Counted from the first letter of the stretch, positions 16,970 to 27,032 are shown. The stretch: 64,000 bases of DNA from Paenibacillus sp. SYP-B3998 (GCF_010820665.1 NZ_JAAIKC010000007.1:209363-273362); one strand, 5' to 3'. Numbers and translations are program-made. Notes: a model not told the origin generated them from the letters alone.

Positions 16970-17548
16970 ATGGCGAACAATAAAGAACGAATTATGGAAG
17001 CTGCGATGGATTTATTTCATGATCATGGCTTTCGGGGCACAGGTCTGGAGGACATCCTGACAAGCAGCGGAGTATGCAAAAGCAATTTTTATTACCATTT
17101 CAAAAGCAAAGAAGAGCTTGGTGTGAAAGTCATTGAGCGTAAAATGCAGGAGATGCGGGAATTCGTATGGGGACCCAGTCTAGGGAACCTGCAATTGACC
17201 CCAAAGCAGCGTGTGGTTGAATTGTTTGAGCGGATGCTGGCATTTTGTGAGGAAAATGCGTGCCGCAAAGGCTGTTTTTTCGGCAACATGTCGCTTGAGC
17301 TCAGTGACCGCTCTGAGGAGCTGCGGAAGCCGTTAAGCCGCTTCTTCAGCGAACTGGAGACGAAGGTTGAGGGATGCTTACAGGAAGGTCAGAGCCAAGG
17401 GGAATTATCATTGCAAGGCTTGACACCTTCAGAGGTTGCTCTTCCTATCGTATCGCTTCTTCAGGGCGGAATGCTGCTGACGAAAACGCATAAAGACAGT
17501 GCGGCGCTGCGCGACAGCATCAAGCTGCTTACCTTTTGCATTGGGTAG
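16970..17548 (+). CDS. TetR/AcrR family regulator
   Basis: A 192-residue repressor-type protein. The N-terminal helix-turn-helix is clear (residues 5-52, AAMDLFHDHGFRGTGLEDI...VCKSNFYYHFKSKEELG). The ligand-binding half (60-190) is variable, with several Cys (CEENACRKGCFF). AGAGGTGG precedes the ATG. folE starts 21 bases downstream, so they may share a transcript, but its target and ligand are unknown. Confidence 0.9.
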   Translation: MANNKERIMEAAMDLFHDHGFRGTGLEDILTSSGVCKSNFYYHFKSKEELGVKVIERKMQEMREFVWGPSLGNLQLTPKQRVVELFERMLAFCEENACRKGCFFGNMSLELSDRSEELRKPLSRFFSELETKVEGCLQEGQSQGELSLQGLTPSEVALPIVSLLQGGMLLTKTHKDSAALRDSIKLLTFCIG

Positions 17549-17569
17549 AGGAAGAGGAGTGAAAGAAAG

Positions 17570-18157
17570 ATGGCATCTATAGATTACAAAAATACGAGAG
17601 TCGCCGAAAATCGCGAGCTCATTGAACAGCATGTTAAAGAAATTTTGCGCTTAATCGGGGAAGATGTGGATCGCGAGGGACTTCTTGATACACCGGCTCG
17701 GGTAACCCGGATGTATGAGGAAATTTTTGCGGGCTATGACGCAAATCCGCGTGATGTGCTGGGTGTTACGTTCGACGAACAGCATGAGGAACTCGTCATT
17801 ATTAAAGATATCGTCTACTACAGCCAATGTGAGCACCATATGGCTCCTTTTTTCGGCAAGGTGCATGTGGGCTACTTACCGAGTGGGAAAGTGGCTGGAT
17901 TGAGCAAGTTTGCTCGTCTGGTCGACGTAGTGACGCGCAAGCTGCAAGTACAGGAGCGGATCACTTCCGAAATTGCAGACATCTTGGATGACGTGTTGAA
18001 GCCGCATGGCGTCATGGTCGTCGTCGAAGGAGAGCATATGTGCATGTGCTCCAGAGGGGTTAAGAAATACGGCAGTCAGACGGTAACGTCTGCTGTGCGC
18101 GGTTCTTTCCGTTCCGATCCTACGCTGCGTTCCGAATTTCTGTCCTTGATCAAATAA
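17570..18157 (+). CDS. folE: GTP cyclohydrolase I
   Basis: A 195-residue enzyme that turns GTP into 7,8-dihydroneopterin triphosphate, the first step of folate synthesis. The zinc-binding residues are intact: Cys and His in YYSQCEHHMAPFFG and the second Cys in HMCMCSRGVKKYG. LDTPARVTRMYEEIF and GLSKFARLVDV are family hallmarks. AAGAGGAG lies before the ATG and a long terminator follows the stop. Other folate genes are not in the window. Confidence 0.96.
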   Translation: MASIDYKNTRVAENRELIEQHVKEILRLIGEDVDREGLLDTPARVTRMYEEIFAGYDANPRDVLGVTFDEQHEELVIIKDIVYYSQCEHHMAPFFGKVHVGYLPSGKVAGLSKFARLVDVVTRKLQVQERITSEIADILDDVLKPHGVMVVVEGEHMCMCSRGVKKYGSQTVTSAVRGSFRSDPTLRSEFLSLIK

Positions 18158-18172
18158 AATAGGGTTTCAGAG

Positions 18173-18217
18173 GGGATGTGCACAATGACAATTGTCTTGT
18201 GCAGCATCCCTTTTTTT
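18173..18217 (+). terminator. folE terminator
   Basis: GGGATG-TGCACAA pairs with TTGTGC-GCATCCC (one bulge), with a GACAATTGTC palindrome in the loop, followed by seven T. Confidence 0.88.
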
Positions 18218-18415
18218 CGAGCAAGCTGCGGAATGACTTGTTGTACAGTCAGCAGATATAGTATTCTTTAACATAAATATGAAACCTCAAGTGACTATCG
18301 GATAGGCATTAGCATAAATGGATAGGAAGAAAGAGGGCTTACGAAGTGGCTTGTTGACATGGAGGAGAGGGTATAATCTCTGCTCATGCAACAGCTGCTA
18401 GAGGGAGGACAGCTT

Positions 18416-19735
18416 ATGGACAGCATTCGGAAATATAGACCTGGAGAGGCGGCTTCCTCGAAAGTGAGTGAAGAACGGGATGAATTTGAAAGAGATTACG
18501 CGCGCATGATTCAATCACCTGCGTTTCGTCGGTTACAGGGGAAATCGCAAGTGTTCGGGGCTGGCTCAGGTGATTATTATCGTACAAGGCTTACTCATTC
18601 GCTTGAAGTAGCACAAATTGCTCGTGAAGTGGCTAAGCGGTTAGACCGCACGAATCCTTTTTTGAAAAAAAGAGAGCATCTAGGCTTGATCATCGATCCG
18701 ACCGTTGTGGAATGTGCGTCGCTTGCGCATGACTTTGGGCATCCGCCCTTTGGCCATAAAGGGGAAGAGGTACTCAATCATCTTCTACTGAGAGATTATG
18801 GATTGAAATATGAAGGTAACGCGCAAAATTTCAGAATCCTCATGTTTTTGGAAAAAAGAGCGGGCAGCGATAGCGGTTTAGATCTGACGGCTGCTGTACT
18901 CTTAGGCATTAATAAATATCCGTTTCTTCTTGAAGATGAGGGCAGGCTGAAAGGCGTGTATGGAGCAGAGTGGGACGTTATTCGCGAGCTTCGAACACTT
19001 TGGAAAATGCCAGAGGGGTGTTCCACACTTGAAGCACAGCTAATGGATTTATGCGATGATATTGCTTATTCAACTCATGATATCGAAGACGGCATTCGCG
19101 CTGGGAAAATCCAAATGAACGCTACCTTCTTTGAAGATCAGAGGCTGCTTCGTCATCTTGTGATGGAGGTATTGAACGACCCGAACAACAAGAAATTCGG
19201 TTGGGAGCAGGTCAACATTGAACAAATGGTACGGCAGGTATTATCGAACTATTTAGATCAATGGCAAGAAATTTTCAGTGAATGCAACCGCGAGGAATCA
19301 AGAACCCGAAGAGAAATGAAAGCACGCTGGGTCAGCTCATTTGCGAATCGCGTGGACATTATTGACGACGCCGTCAAAGGCTGGAAGAAGGTTACCCTTG
19401 TCAAGGATGACGCGGAAGATCTGGATTTGCTGCGGACGATGGAAATATTGAAAAAGCTAGCATGGGTTACGCTTATCAAAGATTTCCGTGTGCAGCGTCT
19501 TCAAAAGCGCAGCGAAATTATCGTAGAGAGCCTGTGGAACTCATTCATTGATCCAGATAAAGGGCAATGGATTATCCCCCCAGACTGGATGGATAGCTAT
19601 GAACGGCACAAAAACCAGTGGAGCTGGCCGCGTTTTATTGCCGATTATATATCGGGGATGACGGATGCCTACGCGGAAAAAGTATATGCTGAGTTATTTG
19701 CCAGTAAATCTGGCTCGATTTATGAGATGGATTAG
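18416..19735 (+). CDS. dgt: dGTPase-like deoxynucleotide triphosphohydrolase (HD family)
   Basis: A 439-residue metal-dependent HD-domain enzyme that splits dNTPs to deoxynucleosides and tripolyphosphate. The N-terminal RDYARMIQSPAFRRLQGKSQVF, TRLTHSLEVAQIARE, SLAHDFGHPPFGHKGE (HD) and DLCDDIAYSTHDIEDGI (second metal/His-Asp motif) follow in the family order. ATG 18416 follows GGGAGG; a 10-codon upstream extension has no ribosome site. It is a single gene, convergent with the hydrolase gene. Substrate preference cannot be read from sequence. Confidence 0.92.
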   Translation: MDSIRKYRPGEAASSKVSEERDEFERDYARMIQSPAFRRLQGKSQVFGAGSGDYYRTRLTHSLEVAQIAREVAKRLDRTNPFLKKREHLGLIIDPTVVECASLAHDFGHPPFGHKGEEVLNHLLLRDYGLKYEGNAQNFRILMFLEKRAGSDSGLDLTAAVLLGINKYPFLLEDEGRLKGVYGAEWDVIRELRTLWKMPEGCSTLEAQLMDLCDDIAYSTHDIEDGIRAGKIQMNATFFEDQRLLRHLVMEVLNDPNNKKFGWEQVNIEQMVRQVLSNYLDQWQEIFSECNREESRTRREMKARWVSSFANRVDIIDDAVKGWKKVTLVKDDAEDLDLLRTMEILKKLAWVTLIKDFRVQRLQKRSEIIVESLWNSFIDPDKGQWIIPPDWMDSYERHKNQWSWPRFIADYISGMTDAYAEKVYAELFASKSGSIYEMD

Positions 19736-19744
19736 AAGCATATA

Positions 19745-19776
19745 AAAAAGGCCGCCCCCGAAAGGGGGCGGTTTTA
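19745..19776. terminator. Bidirectional terminator after the dNTPase gene
   Basis: Perfect 8-bp GC stem CCGCCCCC (19752-19759) / GGGGGCGG (19764-19771) with a GAAA loop, A run before and TTTT after. It overlaps the last bases of the opposite hydrolase gene. Confidence 0.92.
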
Positions 19777-20793
19777 TAGGGAGGAGGGAATACCAAGGCT
19801 AGCTTGCTGTGGAGCTGCAATCTCCTTAAGGAAATTGAGCGTCCTTTTGACATAAGCTTGCGGTTCGGCGCGATAGAGAAGTTCATGTTGTCCGTTCGGA
19901 ATAATCCAAAGTTTCGTATCGCTGTCGTCCTTCTGCTTGCTGAATACATCCTCAACCATGCCGTACGGTGCTTTACTATCATCAGTGCCATGAATAAAGA
20001 AGATAGGCATCGGGTAAGATTGGCTAGTCACCTTATTATAGGGAATTTCATGTAAGCTCACGCCATTGAGAAGCGGGAAGAACAAGCGAACCAGCGGTAA
20101 TGACGGGAATTTAGGAACGTTTACGTGCTGCTTCATATTATGATATAAGGTGTCTGGATTAAGTAGAAATGTACTGTCTAAGATCATCCCTGAGATATCA
20201 TCGCCGCTTTGGAGCGCGGCCTGCAGGGCAGTTCCCGCACCCATGGAGAAGCCCCATATGTAGATAGGACCATCAGACAATTGTTTCATATAGTCAATTG
20301 CTCCTAACAGCTCTTGGGATTCTTGAATCCCGCCTGTCATTAAGCGTTCGCTGCCAGGATGCACATATCCGTAATCAAACATCAGTACATTGTAATTTTG
20401 CAAATGAAGTTCTCGGGCTAAGCTGTAGATCGGAACCCAAAGTTCTTCACGGTTCCCGCCATAGCCGTGCGAGAAAATAACCGTTTTGTTGGAATCCCCG
20501 GGAATAAACCATCCATCTAGTTTGGATTTATCATTGCGGCTAGGGAAAGATACATTGGTGTAATGGAGTCCAACCGCTTGCATCGGGTTGGAATGGAGCG
20601 GATCAATATGCGGCCGCGCCAACGTCCAAGCCATATAAGCATGGAAGGCAAGCAGCAGAGAAGTGCATAATACAAAGAAAGAGATAATGATGGTTAGAAT
20701 CAGCCTCTTTTTACGTAGTAGCGGTTTGGCAATGACCTGATCCAATGGTGATTCTAGCGGACCAGTTCTAGGTGTTAGTGATGTAGTCGACAT
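19774..20793 (-). CDS. Membrane-anchored alpha/beta hydrolase
   Basis: A 339-residue protein with one N-terminal membrane helix (about residues 31-53) after a basic cytoplasmic start, then an alpha/beta-hydrolase domain, probably outside the cell. The oxyanion region is IFSHGYGGNREE, the nucleophile Ser is in GFSMGAG, the Asp in IHGTDDSKAP, and the His in IPNGQHELLYRAE: a complete triad. The substrate is unknown (YfkD/YqkD-like hydrolases and esterases share this layout). GGGAGGG precedes the ATG. Confidence 0.86.
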   Translation of the reverse strand: MSTTSLTPRTGPLESPLDQVIAKPLLRKKRLILTIIISFFVLCTSLLLAFHAYMAWTLARPHIDPLHSNPMQAVGLHYTNVSFPSRNDKSKLDGWFIPGDSNKTVIFSHGYGGNREELWVPIYSLARELHLQNYNVLMFDYGYVHPGSERLMTGGIQESQELLGAIDYMKQLSDGPIYIWGFSMGAGTALQAALQSGDDISGMILDSTFLLNPDTLYHNMKQHVNVPKFPSLPLVRLFFPLLNGVSLHEIPYNKVTSQSYPMPIFFIHGTDDSKAPYGMVEDVFSKQKDDSDTKLWIIPNGQHELLYRAEPQAYVKRTLNFLKEIAAPQQASLGIPSSL

Positions 20794-21135
20794 GGCGGAT
20801 TCCCTCCCTCATCTTCAAAATCGGTAACATGTTGCCCTGGTGTCTGGTCGAGGAGTCAGGGAAATTATGTAAAATTAACGGAATATTCTGATAAAATGTT
20901 CTGTACTTTAATGTTAATCTGTATGCGCTTACAAGTCAATGAAGGTGCGGGAATTGTAAGCCCGCTGTAACCTTTCTGTAACAATGAAAAAAACAGTTGT
21001 TTTATCTTTACTGGACATTGAGGTTTGGTTATACTAGAGATGACAGGGTTTCATATAATGAAACTTCGTCCTATTTTTCTTGAGTCTATAATTTAGGGTC
21101 TAACTGATGGAAGTAACGTGTGAAGGGCCCACATA
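20794..21135. other. Intergenic region between divergent genes
   Basis: About 340 bases between the hydrolase (minus) and IclR (plus) genes. It holds one clear + strand sigma-A promoter (listed separately); otherwise A/T-rich sequence without gene or strong hairpin. Confidence 0.5.
21007..21035 (+). promoter_or_regulatory. Probable promoter for the IclR-family gene
   Basis: TTTACT (21007-21012), 17 bases, TATACT (21030-21035), about 100 bases before the start. Confidence 0.55.
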
Positions 21136-21897
21136 ATGAGAGCGGTGTGTTGCATGGAAGATGCCAAACTGACGGTTCGCGCGGTAGAGCGCGCTTTAGA
21201 TATTTTGCTTTGTTTCACAAGTGTGTCGGAGTTAACGCTAACCGAGATTTCAAGTCGCGTGGAGCTGCACAAAAGCACGGTGCATCGCTTATTGGCTTCC
21301 TTAGAGGGCAAGGGCTTCATCATGCGTGACAGCGCTACGGATAAATATAGGCTCGGGTACCGATTGTGGGAGCTATCTGCCAATCTTTCCAAAGAAGGAG
21401 ATCCCGGCATCATCCTGCTGCCAGAAATGGAACGTCTGCGCGACCAGCTCGGCGAGACGATCTCGCTCTACGTGCAGGACGGCCTGGTGCGCGTGCGCAT
21501 CCAAGCCGTCCAGGGCAATCATGCCATTCGCCGTGTAGCCCCTGTCGGGGCGCGAATGCCCTTGTACGTCGGCGCCTCAAGCAAGGTGCTCGTCGCCTTT
21601 GCGGAGCCTGCAGTGCAGGAGCAGCTGCTAGCCTCGGACGATTGGCCGACGGGGCTAGACCAGCCTGCATACCTGCAGCAGCTCAGCGACACGAGACGCG
21701 CTGGCTTCGCCACGAGCGTCGAAGAACGCGAACCCGGTGCGGCGGCTGTTGCCGCACCGATTCTTGACAGCAAGGGCCATCTCGTTGCGGCCCTTGCCGT
21801 GTCAGGTCCAGCGAACAGGCTTACGCTGGACCTGATGCAAGAGCAGGCGCCGCTGATTATGGAGGCGGCGCGGCGCATGGGGACGATGCTGCGCTAA
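21136..21897 (+). CDS. IclR family transcription regulator
   Basis: A 253-residue regulator. The N-terminal winged helix-turn-helix (ALDILLCFTSVSELTLTEISSRVELHKSTVHRLLASLE) and the effector-binding domain (residues 80-250; LGETISLYVQDGLVRVRIQ, and the SVEEREPGAAAVAAPILD motif) are typical. The ATG at 21136 has GAAGGG upstream; the ATG at 21154 is the alternative. The middle of the gene is notably G+C-rich. No catabolic genes are adjacent, so its target cannot be guessed. Confidence 0.9.
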   Translation: MRAVCCMEDAKLTVRAVERALDILLCFTSVSELTLTEISSRVELHKSTVHRLLASLEGKGFIMRDSATDKYRLGYRLWELSANLSKEGDPGIILLPEMERLRDQLGETISLYVQDGLVRVRIQAVQGNHAIRRVAPVGARMPLYVGASSKVLVAFAEPAVQEQLLASDDWPTGLDQPAYLQQLSDTRRAGFATSVEEREPGAAAVAAPILDSKGHLVAALAVSGPANRLTLDLMQEQAPLIMEAARRMGTMLR

Positions 21898-21945
21898 GCG
21901 CATCCGTCACGTTAATTCGATTCGCTATGAGAAGCGCGAATCAAA

Positions 21946-21988
21946 CCCATCCCTTATCCTACTACACAGCTCAGGATGGGGATTTTTT
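21946..21988 (+). terminator. Terminator after the IclR-family gene
   Basis: CCCATCC (21946-21952) pairs with GGATGGG (21974-21980); six T follow. Confidence 0.8.
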
Positions 21989-22035
21989 GCTTCTAGCAGG
22001 TCATACTAGAAGAGGGAAGGGAGTGGCAACGTTAG

Positions 22036-22944
22036 ATGAGCAAAACGGCCTCTATGCTGGCCATCTGGATCAGCCTTGCCAGCAATATCGTGCTCACGGC
22101 TATCAAAATAGCCGTTGGCTTCCTATTCAAAAGCCAGGTGCTTATCGCTGACGGTATTCATAATGCAGGAGATGTCATTGCCTCTGCCACAGCTTACAGC
22201 GCGATGAGAGTATCTTCCAAACCTGCGGATGAAGATCATCCCTACGGGCACGGGAAGGCTGAGGTTCTAGGGGCCTTCATCGTTGCAATTATACTTGGCG
22301 GAGCCGCTATTTATATGGGCTTTCATTCTATTCATGCCCTTTTCGAGCCGCCGGGAAAAGCACATATCATTGCTTTTGTAGCCGCAGTTATTTCGTTGAT
22401 TTGGAAACAAATTCTTTATGTTTATACGATGCGAATCGGACGGAAGATGAACAGTAAGGGCTTGATCGCAACGGCTTACGATCATCTTGCCGATGTGTAT
22501 GCTTCGATTGCTGCTTCTGTCGGTATTGGCTTAGCCTTACTCGGGGATCATTTTGAGCTCCGTATACTAGCTTACGGTGACCCTGTAGCAGGAATTATCG
22601 TCTCTTTTCTGGTGCTAAAGCTAGCTTACGGAATGGGCAGGGAGTCATTTGATGTACTGATGGAACGAAGCGTGAGTATGGCGCATATCGAGCAGTACGC
22701 CGCATTGATCCGATCTGTACCGGAGGTTAAGCGAATCGATCGCTTGCGAGCGCGTGAGCATGGTCACTACATACTAGTCGATGCCCGACTCGCCGTCTCT
22801 GGGGCATTGACGATCCAGGAAGGTCATGACATCAGTCGTCTGATCAAAAAGAAGATTAAGGATGCTCACAACGATGTAGATGAGGTGCTTGTTCACCTCA
22901 ACCCTTGGTATGAGGATAAGCAAGCAGCAGTTCCAAATAGATAA
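22036..22944 (+). CDS. Cation diffusion facilitator transporter
   Basis: A 302-residue metal/proton antiporter with six membrane helices and a C-terminal cytoplasmic domain. The metal sites are visible: DGIHNAGDV in helix 2, DHPYGHGKAE in the loop, and YDHLADVYAS in helix 5 (HxxxD pairs, so probably zinc, manganese or iron). The C-terminal half (about 200-295) is the dimerising domain, ending in VDEVLVHLNPW. GGGAGTGG lies about 12 bases before the ATG. It is followed by a terminator shared with the SleB-like gene. Confidence 0.93.
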   Translation: MSKTASMLAIWISLASNIVLTAIKIAVGFLFKSQVLIADGIHNAGDVIASATAYSAMRVSSKPADEDHPYGHGKAEVLGAFIVAIILGGAAIYMGFHSIHALFEPPGKAHIIAFVAAVISLIWKQILYVYTMRIGRKMNSKGLIATAYDHLADVYASIAASVGIGLALLGDHFELRILAYGDPVAGIIVSFLVLKLAYGMGRESFDVLMERSVSMAHIEQYAALIRSVPEVKRIDRLRAREHGHYILVDARLAVSGALTIQEGHDISRLIKKKIKDAHNDVDEVLVHLNPWYEDKQAAVPNR

Positions 22945-22989
22945 AAGAAGAGGCTATCCCAGGTCAAACACCAGGATAACCTCTTCTTT
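22943..22989. terminator. Bidirectional terminator between CDF and SleB-like genes
   Basis: AAAGAAGAGG (22944-22953) pairs perfectly with CCTCTTCTTT (22980-22989), with an inner TATCC/GGATA stem. Confidence 0.9.
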
Positions 22990-23000
22990 GCTATTTACCC

Positions 23001-23663
23001 TTATTTTGCGAAGATATGACTGCCGATCTTAAGGGTTTGCGGACGCGACCAGATCCAAGCGCTCGTCGCTGTATCCGGATTGAAATAGTAAATTGCGCCT
23101 TTGGTAGGATCCCAACCGCGAACAGCGTCTTGTGCTGCTAAATAAGCGGTTTTGTCAGGCCTTAACCAGTACTGTCCATCGCTAACAGCCGTAAAGGCTC
23201 CTTCTTGAAATACAATGTTTTGAATCGTATTCGGGAATTGGCTCGATTTCAAACGGTTCATCACAACCGCTCCTACAGCAACTTGTCCTACGTAAGATTC
23301 GCCACGTGCCTCACTATAAATCACTTTTGCTAGAATATCCATATCGGCTTGATTAAGCGAATATTTTCGTAATGCTGACCAGGTGCTCGTTCCTGTTACG
23401 CCATCCGCTGTTAAACCATATGTTGTTTGAAAGTTTCTTACCGCTGCGGTTGTGGCAGCGCCATATACGCCATCCAACTGCTGTTGATAATACCCTAGCG
23501 CTTTCAAACGGAATTGAAGATCCCATACATCTCCGCTTTGACTTCCTTGCTTTAAGGTAGCTGCTGCGGCAGCATAACTGGGTTGATTAAAACTGCCAAG
23601 TGCAGGAATAAGACCAACGGCTGCGATTAGCATGACAAGGACGAACCTTTTCATTGACTTCAT
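23001..23663 (-). CDS. SleB-like spore cortex/cell wall hydrolase
   Basis: A 220-residue secreted protein: signal peptide (residues 1-30, ending near SYAAA), peptidoglycan-binding domain (36-95, LKQGSQSGDVWDLQFRLKALGYY...LDGVYGAATTAAVRNFQ), and a Hydrolase_2 domain (105-220) with the catalytic Glu in VIYSEARGESYVGQVAVGAVVMNR. SleB-type enzymes are lytic transglycosylases that act on cortex peptidoglycan at germination. The start at 23663 is set by AAAGGGGAG just upstream. It resembles SleB in layout but could be a vegetative wall hydrolase. No ypeB partner is adjacent. Confidence 0.9.
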   Translation of the reverse strand: MKSMKRFVLVMLIAAVGLIPALGSFNQPSYAAAAATLKQGSQSGDVWDLQFRLKALGYYQQQLDGVYGAATTAAVRNFQTTYGLTADGVTGTSTWSALRKYSLNQADMDILAKVIYSEARGESYVGQVAVGAVVMNRLKSSQFPNTIQNIVFQEGAFTAVSDGQYWLRPDKTAYLAAQDAVRGWDPTKGAIYYFNPDTATSAWIWSRPQTLKIGSHIFAK

Positions 23664-23740
23664 CTTTATCTCCCCTTTCGCTGTCCTCATTATAGAGGGA
23701 GAGGGAAAGGGGCTCAACCCGCAAAAATTGGCATGGCAAC

Positions 23741-23785
23741 TAAAATAAAGAGTCTGAGACTGCGCTAAAGGCAGTCCCAGACTCT
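23741..23785 (-). terminator. acnA terminator
   Basis: Read on the minus strand, AGAGTCTGGGACTGC and GCAGTCTCAGACTCT form a 15-bp stem with one mismatch, followed by TTATTTTAG. The plus-strand arms are 23749-23763 and 23771-23785. Confidence 0.9.
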
Positions 23786-23814
23786 TGTTGTTTTGAAGCA
23801 ATAACGGATACTAC

Positions 23815-26532
23815 TTAGTTTTTCTCAGCAATAATTTGACGAAGAACGGTTTGTAGGATACCGCCATTACGGTAGTAGTCTACGTCAACTAAACTGTCCA
23901 GACGCACAAGTGCGTTGAACTCGAAGCTTGTTCCATCTTCACGAGTTGCTGTTACTTTTACAGTTGATCCTGGTTGAACATCATTGCTCAGACCCGTAAT
24001 GTCGAACGTCTCACGACCCGTGATACCAAGCGTTTTCCAACCAGCTCCATCAAGGAATTGAAGCGGAAGAACGCCCATACCAACCAAGTTACTGCGGTGG
24101 ATACGCTCGAAGCTTTCTGCAATAACTGCTTTGACGCCGAGAAGGAATGTACCTTTTGCTGCCCAGTCACGGGAGCTGCCAGTTCCGTATTCTTTTCCTG
24201 CGATAACGACCAGGTTTTGTCCTTCAGCTTGATACTTCATGGAAGCATCGTAGATGGATTCAACTTCGCCAGTTGGCAGGTAAGTAGTTACGCCGCCTTC
24301 TGTTCCGGGAGCAACTTGGTTACGAATACGAATGTTCGCGAAAGTTCCGCGCATCATTACTTCGTGGTTACCACGACGGGATCCGTAAGAGTTGAAGTCT
24401 TCTTTTTTCACGCCATGATCGATCAAATATTGACCGCCTGGGCTATCAACTTTGATGTTACCAGCAGGGGAGATGTGATCCGTTGTAACGGAATCGCCCA
24501 TGAGTGCCAACGTTTTGGCGCCGCGGATATCTGCAATATCGTCCAGAACCGTACCCAGATCTGTAAAGAATGGAGGCTCTTGAATGTAAGTTGATTTGTT
24601 GTCGAACTCGTACAGGTCGCCTTCTGGTACAGCGATTGCATTGAAGCGCTCGTTAGCACGGAATACGTTGCTGTATTTGTCGCGGAACATGTCTGCGCTC
24701 ATGGCAATGCCTAGAGCTTCTTGAATCTCTTGGTTTGTAGGCCAGATGTCTTTGAGGTAAACAGGCTGATTGCTTTGGTCGTATCCGATAGGATCTGTAG
24801 CCAAGTCAATGTTTACTGTTCCTGCAAGCGCATAGGCAACTACAAGCGGAGGAGATCCCAGGTAGTTCGCTTTCACTTGTGCGTGTACGCGACCTTCGAA
24901 GTTACGGTTACCGGAAATTACAGCAGCTACCGTCATATCGTTGTCGATGATTGCTTTACTTACTTCGTCAGGAAGTGGACCGGAGTTACCGATACAAGTT
25001 GCGCAACCGTACCCTGCAACGTGGAAGCCTAGTGCTTCTAGAGGCTCAAGCAAGCCTGCTTTGATCAGATACTCGGTAACAACAAGAGAACCTGGTGTCA
25101 AAGAGCTTTTCACGAAAGCTGGTTTTTTGAGACCACGAGCAACCGCTTTTTTCGCCACGAGGCCAGCACCTAGCATAACGCTTGGGTTGGACGTGTTCGT
25201 ACATGAAGTGATCGCAGCGATAACAACAGCGCCTGTACCCATTTGTACAGTTTCGCCGTTTGGATACACAACATCAACGACTTCTTCGATTTTCTCTTCC
25301 GTTAGTCCGTATCCGCCTTTTTCGATCGGCGTACGAATGATGGAGTTGAAGCTCTCCTTCATGTTCGTCAGCTCAACGCGGTCTTGAGGACGTTTAGGTC
25401 CTGCTAAGCTTGGTACTACTGCACCCAGATCAAGTTCAACAACATCAGTAAATACAGGATCCGGTGTGCTGTCCGTACGGAACAGGCCTTGTGCTTTATA
25501 GTAAGCTTCAACAAGCGCGATTTGATCATCTTCACGGCCAGTCGCTCTTAAATAATTCAATGTTTCGTTATCAACTGGGAAGAAACCAATTGTTGCGCCA
25601 TACTCTGGAGCCATGTTCGCTACAGTTGCTCGATCAGCTAAGGAAATGTTGCTTAGGCCAGGACCAAAGAACTCAACAAACTTACCGACAACGCCTTTTT
25701 TACGAAGCATTTGTGTAACTGTCAGTGCCAAGTCAGTTGCAGTTGCGCCTTCTGGCAGATTACCTGTCAATTTGAACCCGACAACCTCAGGAGCTACGAA
25801 GTAAAGCGGTTGTCCAAGCATACCGGCTTCAGCTTCGATACCGCCGACGCCCCAACCTACAACACCAAGACCATTGATCATCGTTGTATGGGAGTCTGTA
25901 CCTACGAGGGAATCTGGGTAAACGACAGTTTCGCCGTCGATCGTTCTTGTAGCAGCTACAGATGCCAAGTACTCCAAGTTTACTTGGTGAACGATACCTG
26001 TTGAAGGCGGAACAGCACGGAAGTTATCAAATGCGGTTTGCGCCCAACGAAGGAAGCGGTAACGCTCTTCATTTCTTTCGAATTCAAGGTTGATATTAAT
26101 ATCAAGCGCGTCAGGGGAACCGAATGCATCCACCATAACGGAGTGGTCAATAACAAGGTCTACAGGGACAAGCGGATTGATTCGTTTCGGATCTCCGCCT
26201 TCACGAGCCATTGTCGCGCGCATTGCCGCAAGGTCAACGACGACAGGAACTCCTGTGAAGTCTTGAAGTACGATACGAGCAGGGATGAAAGGGATTTCTT
26301 TGTTTTCATCGCGGCCTTCCGCCCAACCAGCGATTTGTTTTACGTGTTCGCTTGTAATGGCTCTTCCGTCGAATTGACGAACAGCTGCCTCAAGCAAAAC
26401 TCGAATGGAGACAGGAAGGTTGCTAATCGTTCCATGACCTTGGCTTTCAAAATCAGGAAGACTGTAGTACTGGAATGTCTTGGTACCGACGTTTAACTGC
26501 TTACGCACGGAAAAAGAGTCCTTATTGGACAT
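23815..26532 (-). CDS. acnA: Aconitate hydratase
   Basis: A 905-residue TCA-cycle enzyme that isomerises citrate to isocitrate through a [4Fe-4S] cluster. Cluster cysteines lie in [14 protein letters not shown] and [41 protein letters not shown] and the late [43 protein letters not shown] (swivel domain) are complete. AAGGAGGAATT precedes the ATG. The upstream region has a good sigma-A promoter. In Bacillus the homologue (CitB) also binds RNA when it loses its cluster. Confidence 0.97.
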   Translation of the reverse strand: MSNKDSFSVRKQLNVGTKTFQYYSLPDFESQGHGTISNLPVSIRVLLEAAVRQFDGRAITSEHVKQIAGWAEGRDENKEIPFIPARIVLQDFTGVPVVVDLAAMRATMAREGGDPKRINPLVPVDLVIDHSVMVDAFGSPDALDININLEFERNEERYRFLRWAQTAFDNFRAVPPSTGIVHQVNLEYLASVAATRTIDGETVVYPDSLVGTDSHTTMINGLGVVGWGVGGIEAEAGMLGQPLYFVAPEVVGFKLTGNLPEGATATDLALTVTQMLRKKGVVGKFVEFFGPGLSNISLADRATVANMAPEYGATIGFFPVDNETLNYLRATGREDDQIALVEAYYKAQGLFRTDSTPDPVFTDVVELDLGAVVPSLAGPKRPQDRVELTNMKESFNSIIRTPIEKGGYGLTEEKIEEVVDVVYPNGETVQMGTGAVVIAAITSCTNTSNPSVMLGAGLVAKKAVARGLKKPAFVKSSLTPGSLVVTEYLIKAGLLEPLEALGFHVAGYGCATCIGNSGPLPDEVSKAIIDNDMTVAAVISGNRNFEGRVHAQVKANYLGSPPLVVAYALAGTVNIDLATDPIGYDQSNQPVYLKDIWPTNQEIQEALGIAMSADMFRDKYSNVFRANERFNAIAVPEGDLYEFDNKSTYIQEPPFFTDLGTVLDDIADIRGAKTLALMGDSVTTDHISPAGNIKVDSPGGQYLIDHGVKKEDFNSYGSRRGNHEVMMRGTFANIRIRNQVAPGTEGGVTTYLPTGEVESIYDASMKYQAEGQNLVVIAGKEYGTGSSRDWAAKGTFLLGVKAVIAESFERIHRSNLVGMGVLPLQFLDGAGWKTLGITGRETFDITGLSNDVQPGSTVKVTATREDGTSFEFNALVRLDSLVDVDYYRNGGILQTVLRQIIAEKN

Positions 26533-26608
26533 GGGTAATTCCTCCTTAAAATATCATAAATCATTGGTTTCAACTAGTGAAACTCAATTTCATTATCCCT
26601 CTACTTCA

Positions 26609-26637
26609 AGTATACCGCCTCGTTATGCTTCCGTAAA
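26609..26637 (-). promoter_or_regulatory. Sigma-A promoter for acnA
   Basis: Minus strand TTTACG (26632-26637), 17 bases, TATACT (26609-26614), about 75 bases before the ATG. Confidence 0.6.
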
Positions 26638-26771
26638 GATTTATTTCAATCATTTTTGCCGCCCAAATGTCATATATTGAAACAATTCAAACATTTAAAG
26701 GCTAGTCCTATGGGCGAAGCGAGCGAGTGTGAGTATTTCCAGGTCTCGATATCGCACTTCATTAATATAGA

Positions 26772-26819
26772 AGGACAAACATACAAACCTGCAAGAAAAC
26801 TCATAAAACGGTTTGTCCT
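26772..26819. repeat. Perfect 9-bp inverted repeat between acnA and the amidase gene
   Basis: AGGACAAAC (26772-26780) and GTTTGTCCT (26811-26819) flank 30 bases. No T run follows on either strand, so it is not an obvious terminator. Role unknown. Confidence 0.55.
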
Positions 26820-26863
26820 CTAAAGGGTGCTGCAGTTATCTTTCCTACAGCTAGGTCGGATCA

Positions 26864-27024
26864 TGCTTCCGACGTTAGTTTTTCTAAGAAAAAGCAGAAT
26901 CCGTGCTTACAAACAACAAGTTTGCCGCGAAAACATACTTTCTATTTCTACAAAGCTATCTTTTTTGAAAAAGGCTCAGCGAATGCTTACGATGCAAGTT
27001 TTCCTATGGAAAACTCTAAGGAGG
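26864..27024 (+). repeat. Tandem copies of the leader repeat before the amidase gene
   Basis: Three TGCTT(A/C)C-type blocks (26864, 26904, 26984), each followed by a short A/T hairpin. The last is perfect: AGTTTTCC (26997-27004) / GGAAAACT (27008-27015), directly before AAGGAGG. A fourth hairpin (CTTTTTTGAAAAAG) lies between the second and third blocks. See the copies before ogt and the purine permease gene. Confidence 0.5.
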
Positions 27025-27032
27025 TCACCTCA

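Noticed and set aside
18354..18377. TTGACA and TATAAT before the dNTPase gene
   Set aside because: Both boxes are perfect but only 12 bases apart; sigma-A needs about 17, so I do not call this pair a promoter.
21366..21767. 133-codon second frame inside the IclR gene
   Set aside because: Result of high G+C in that stretch (few stop codons); Arg/Ala-rich translation without start signals.
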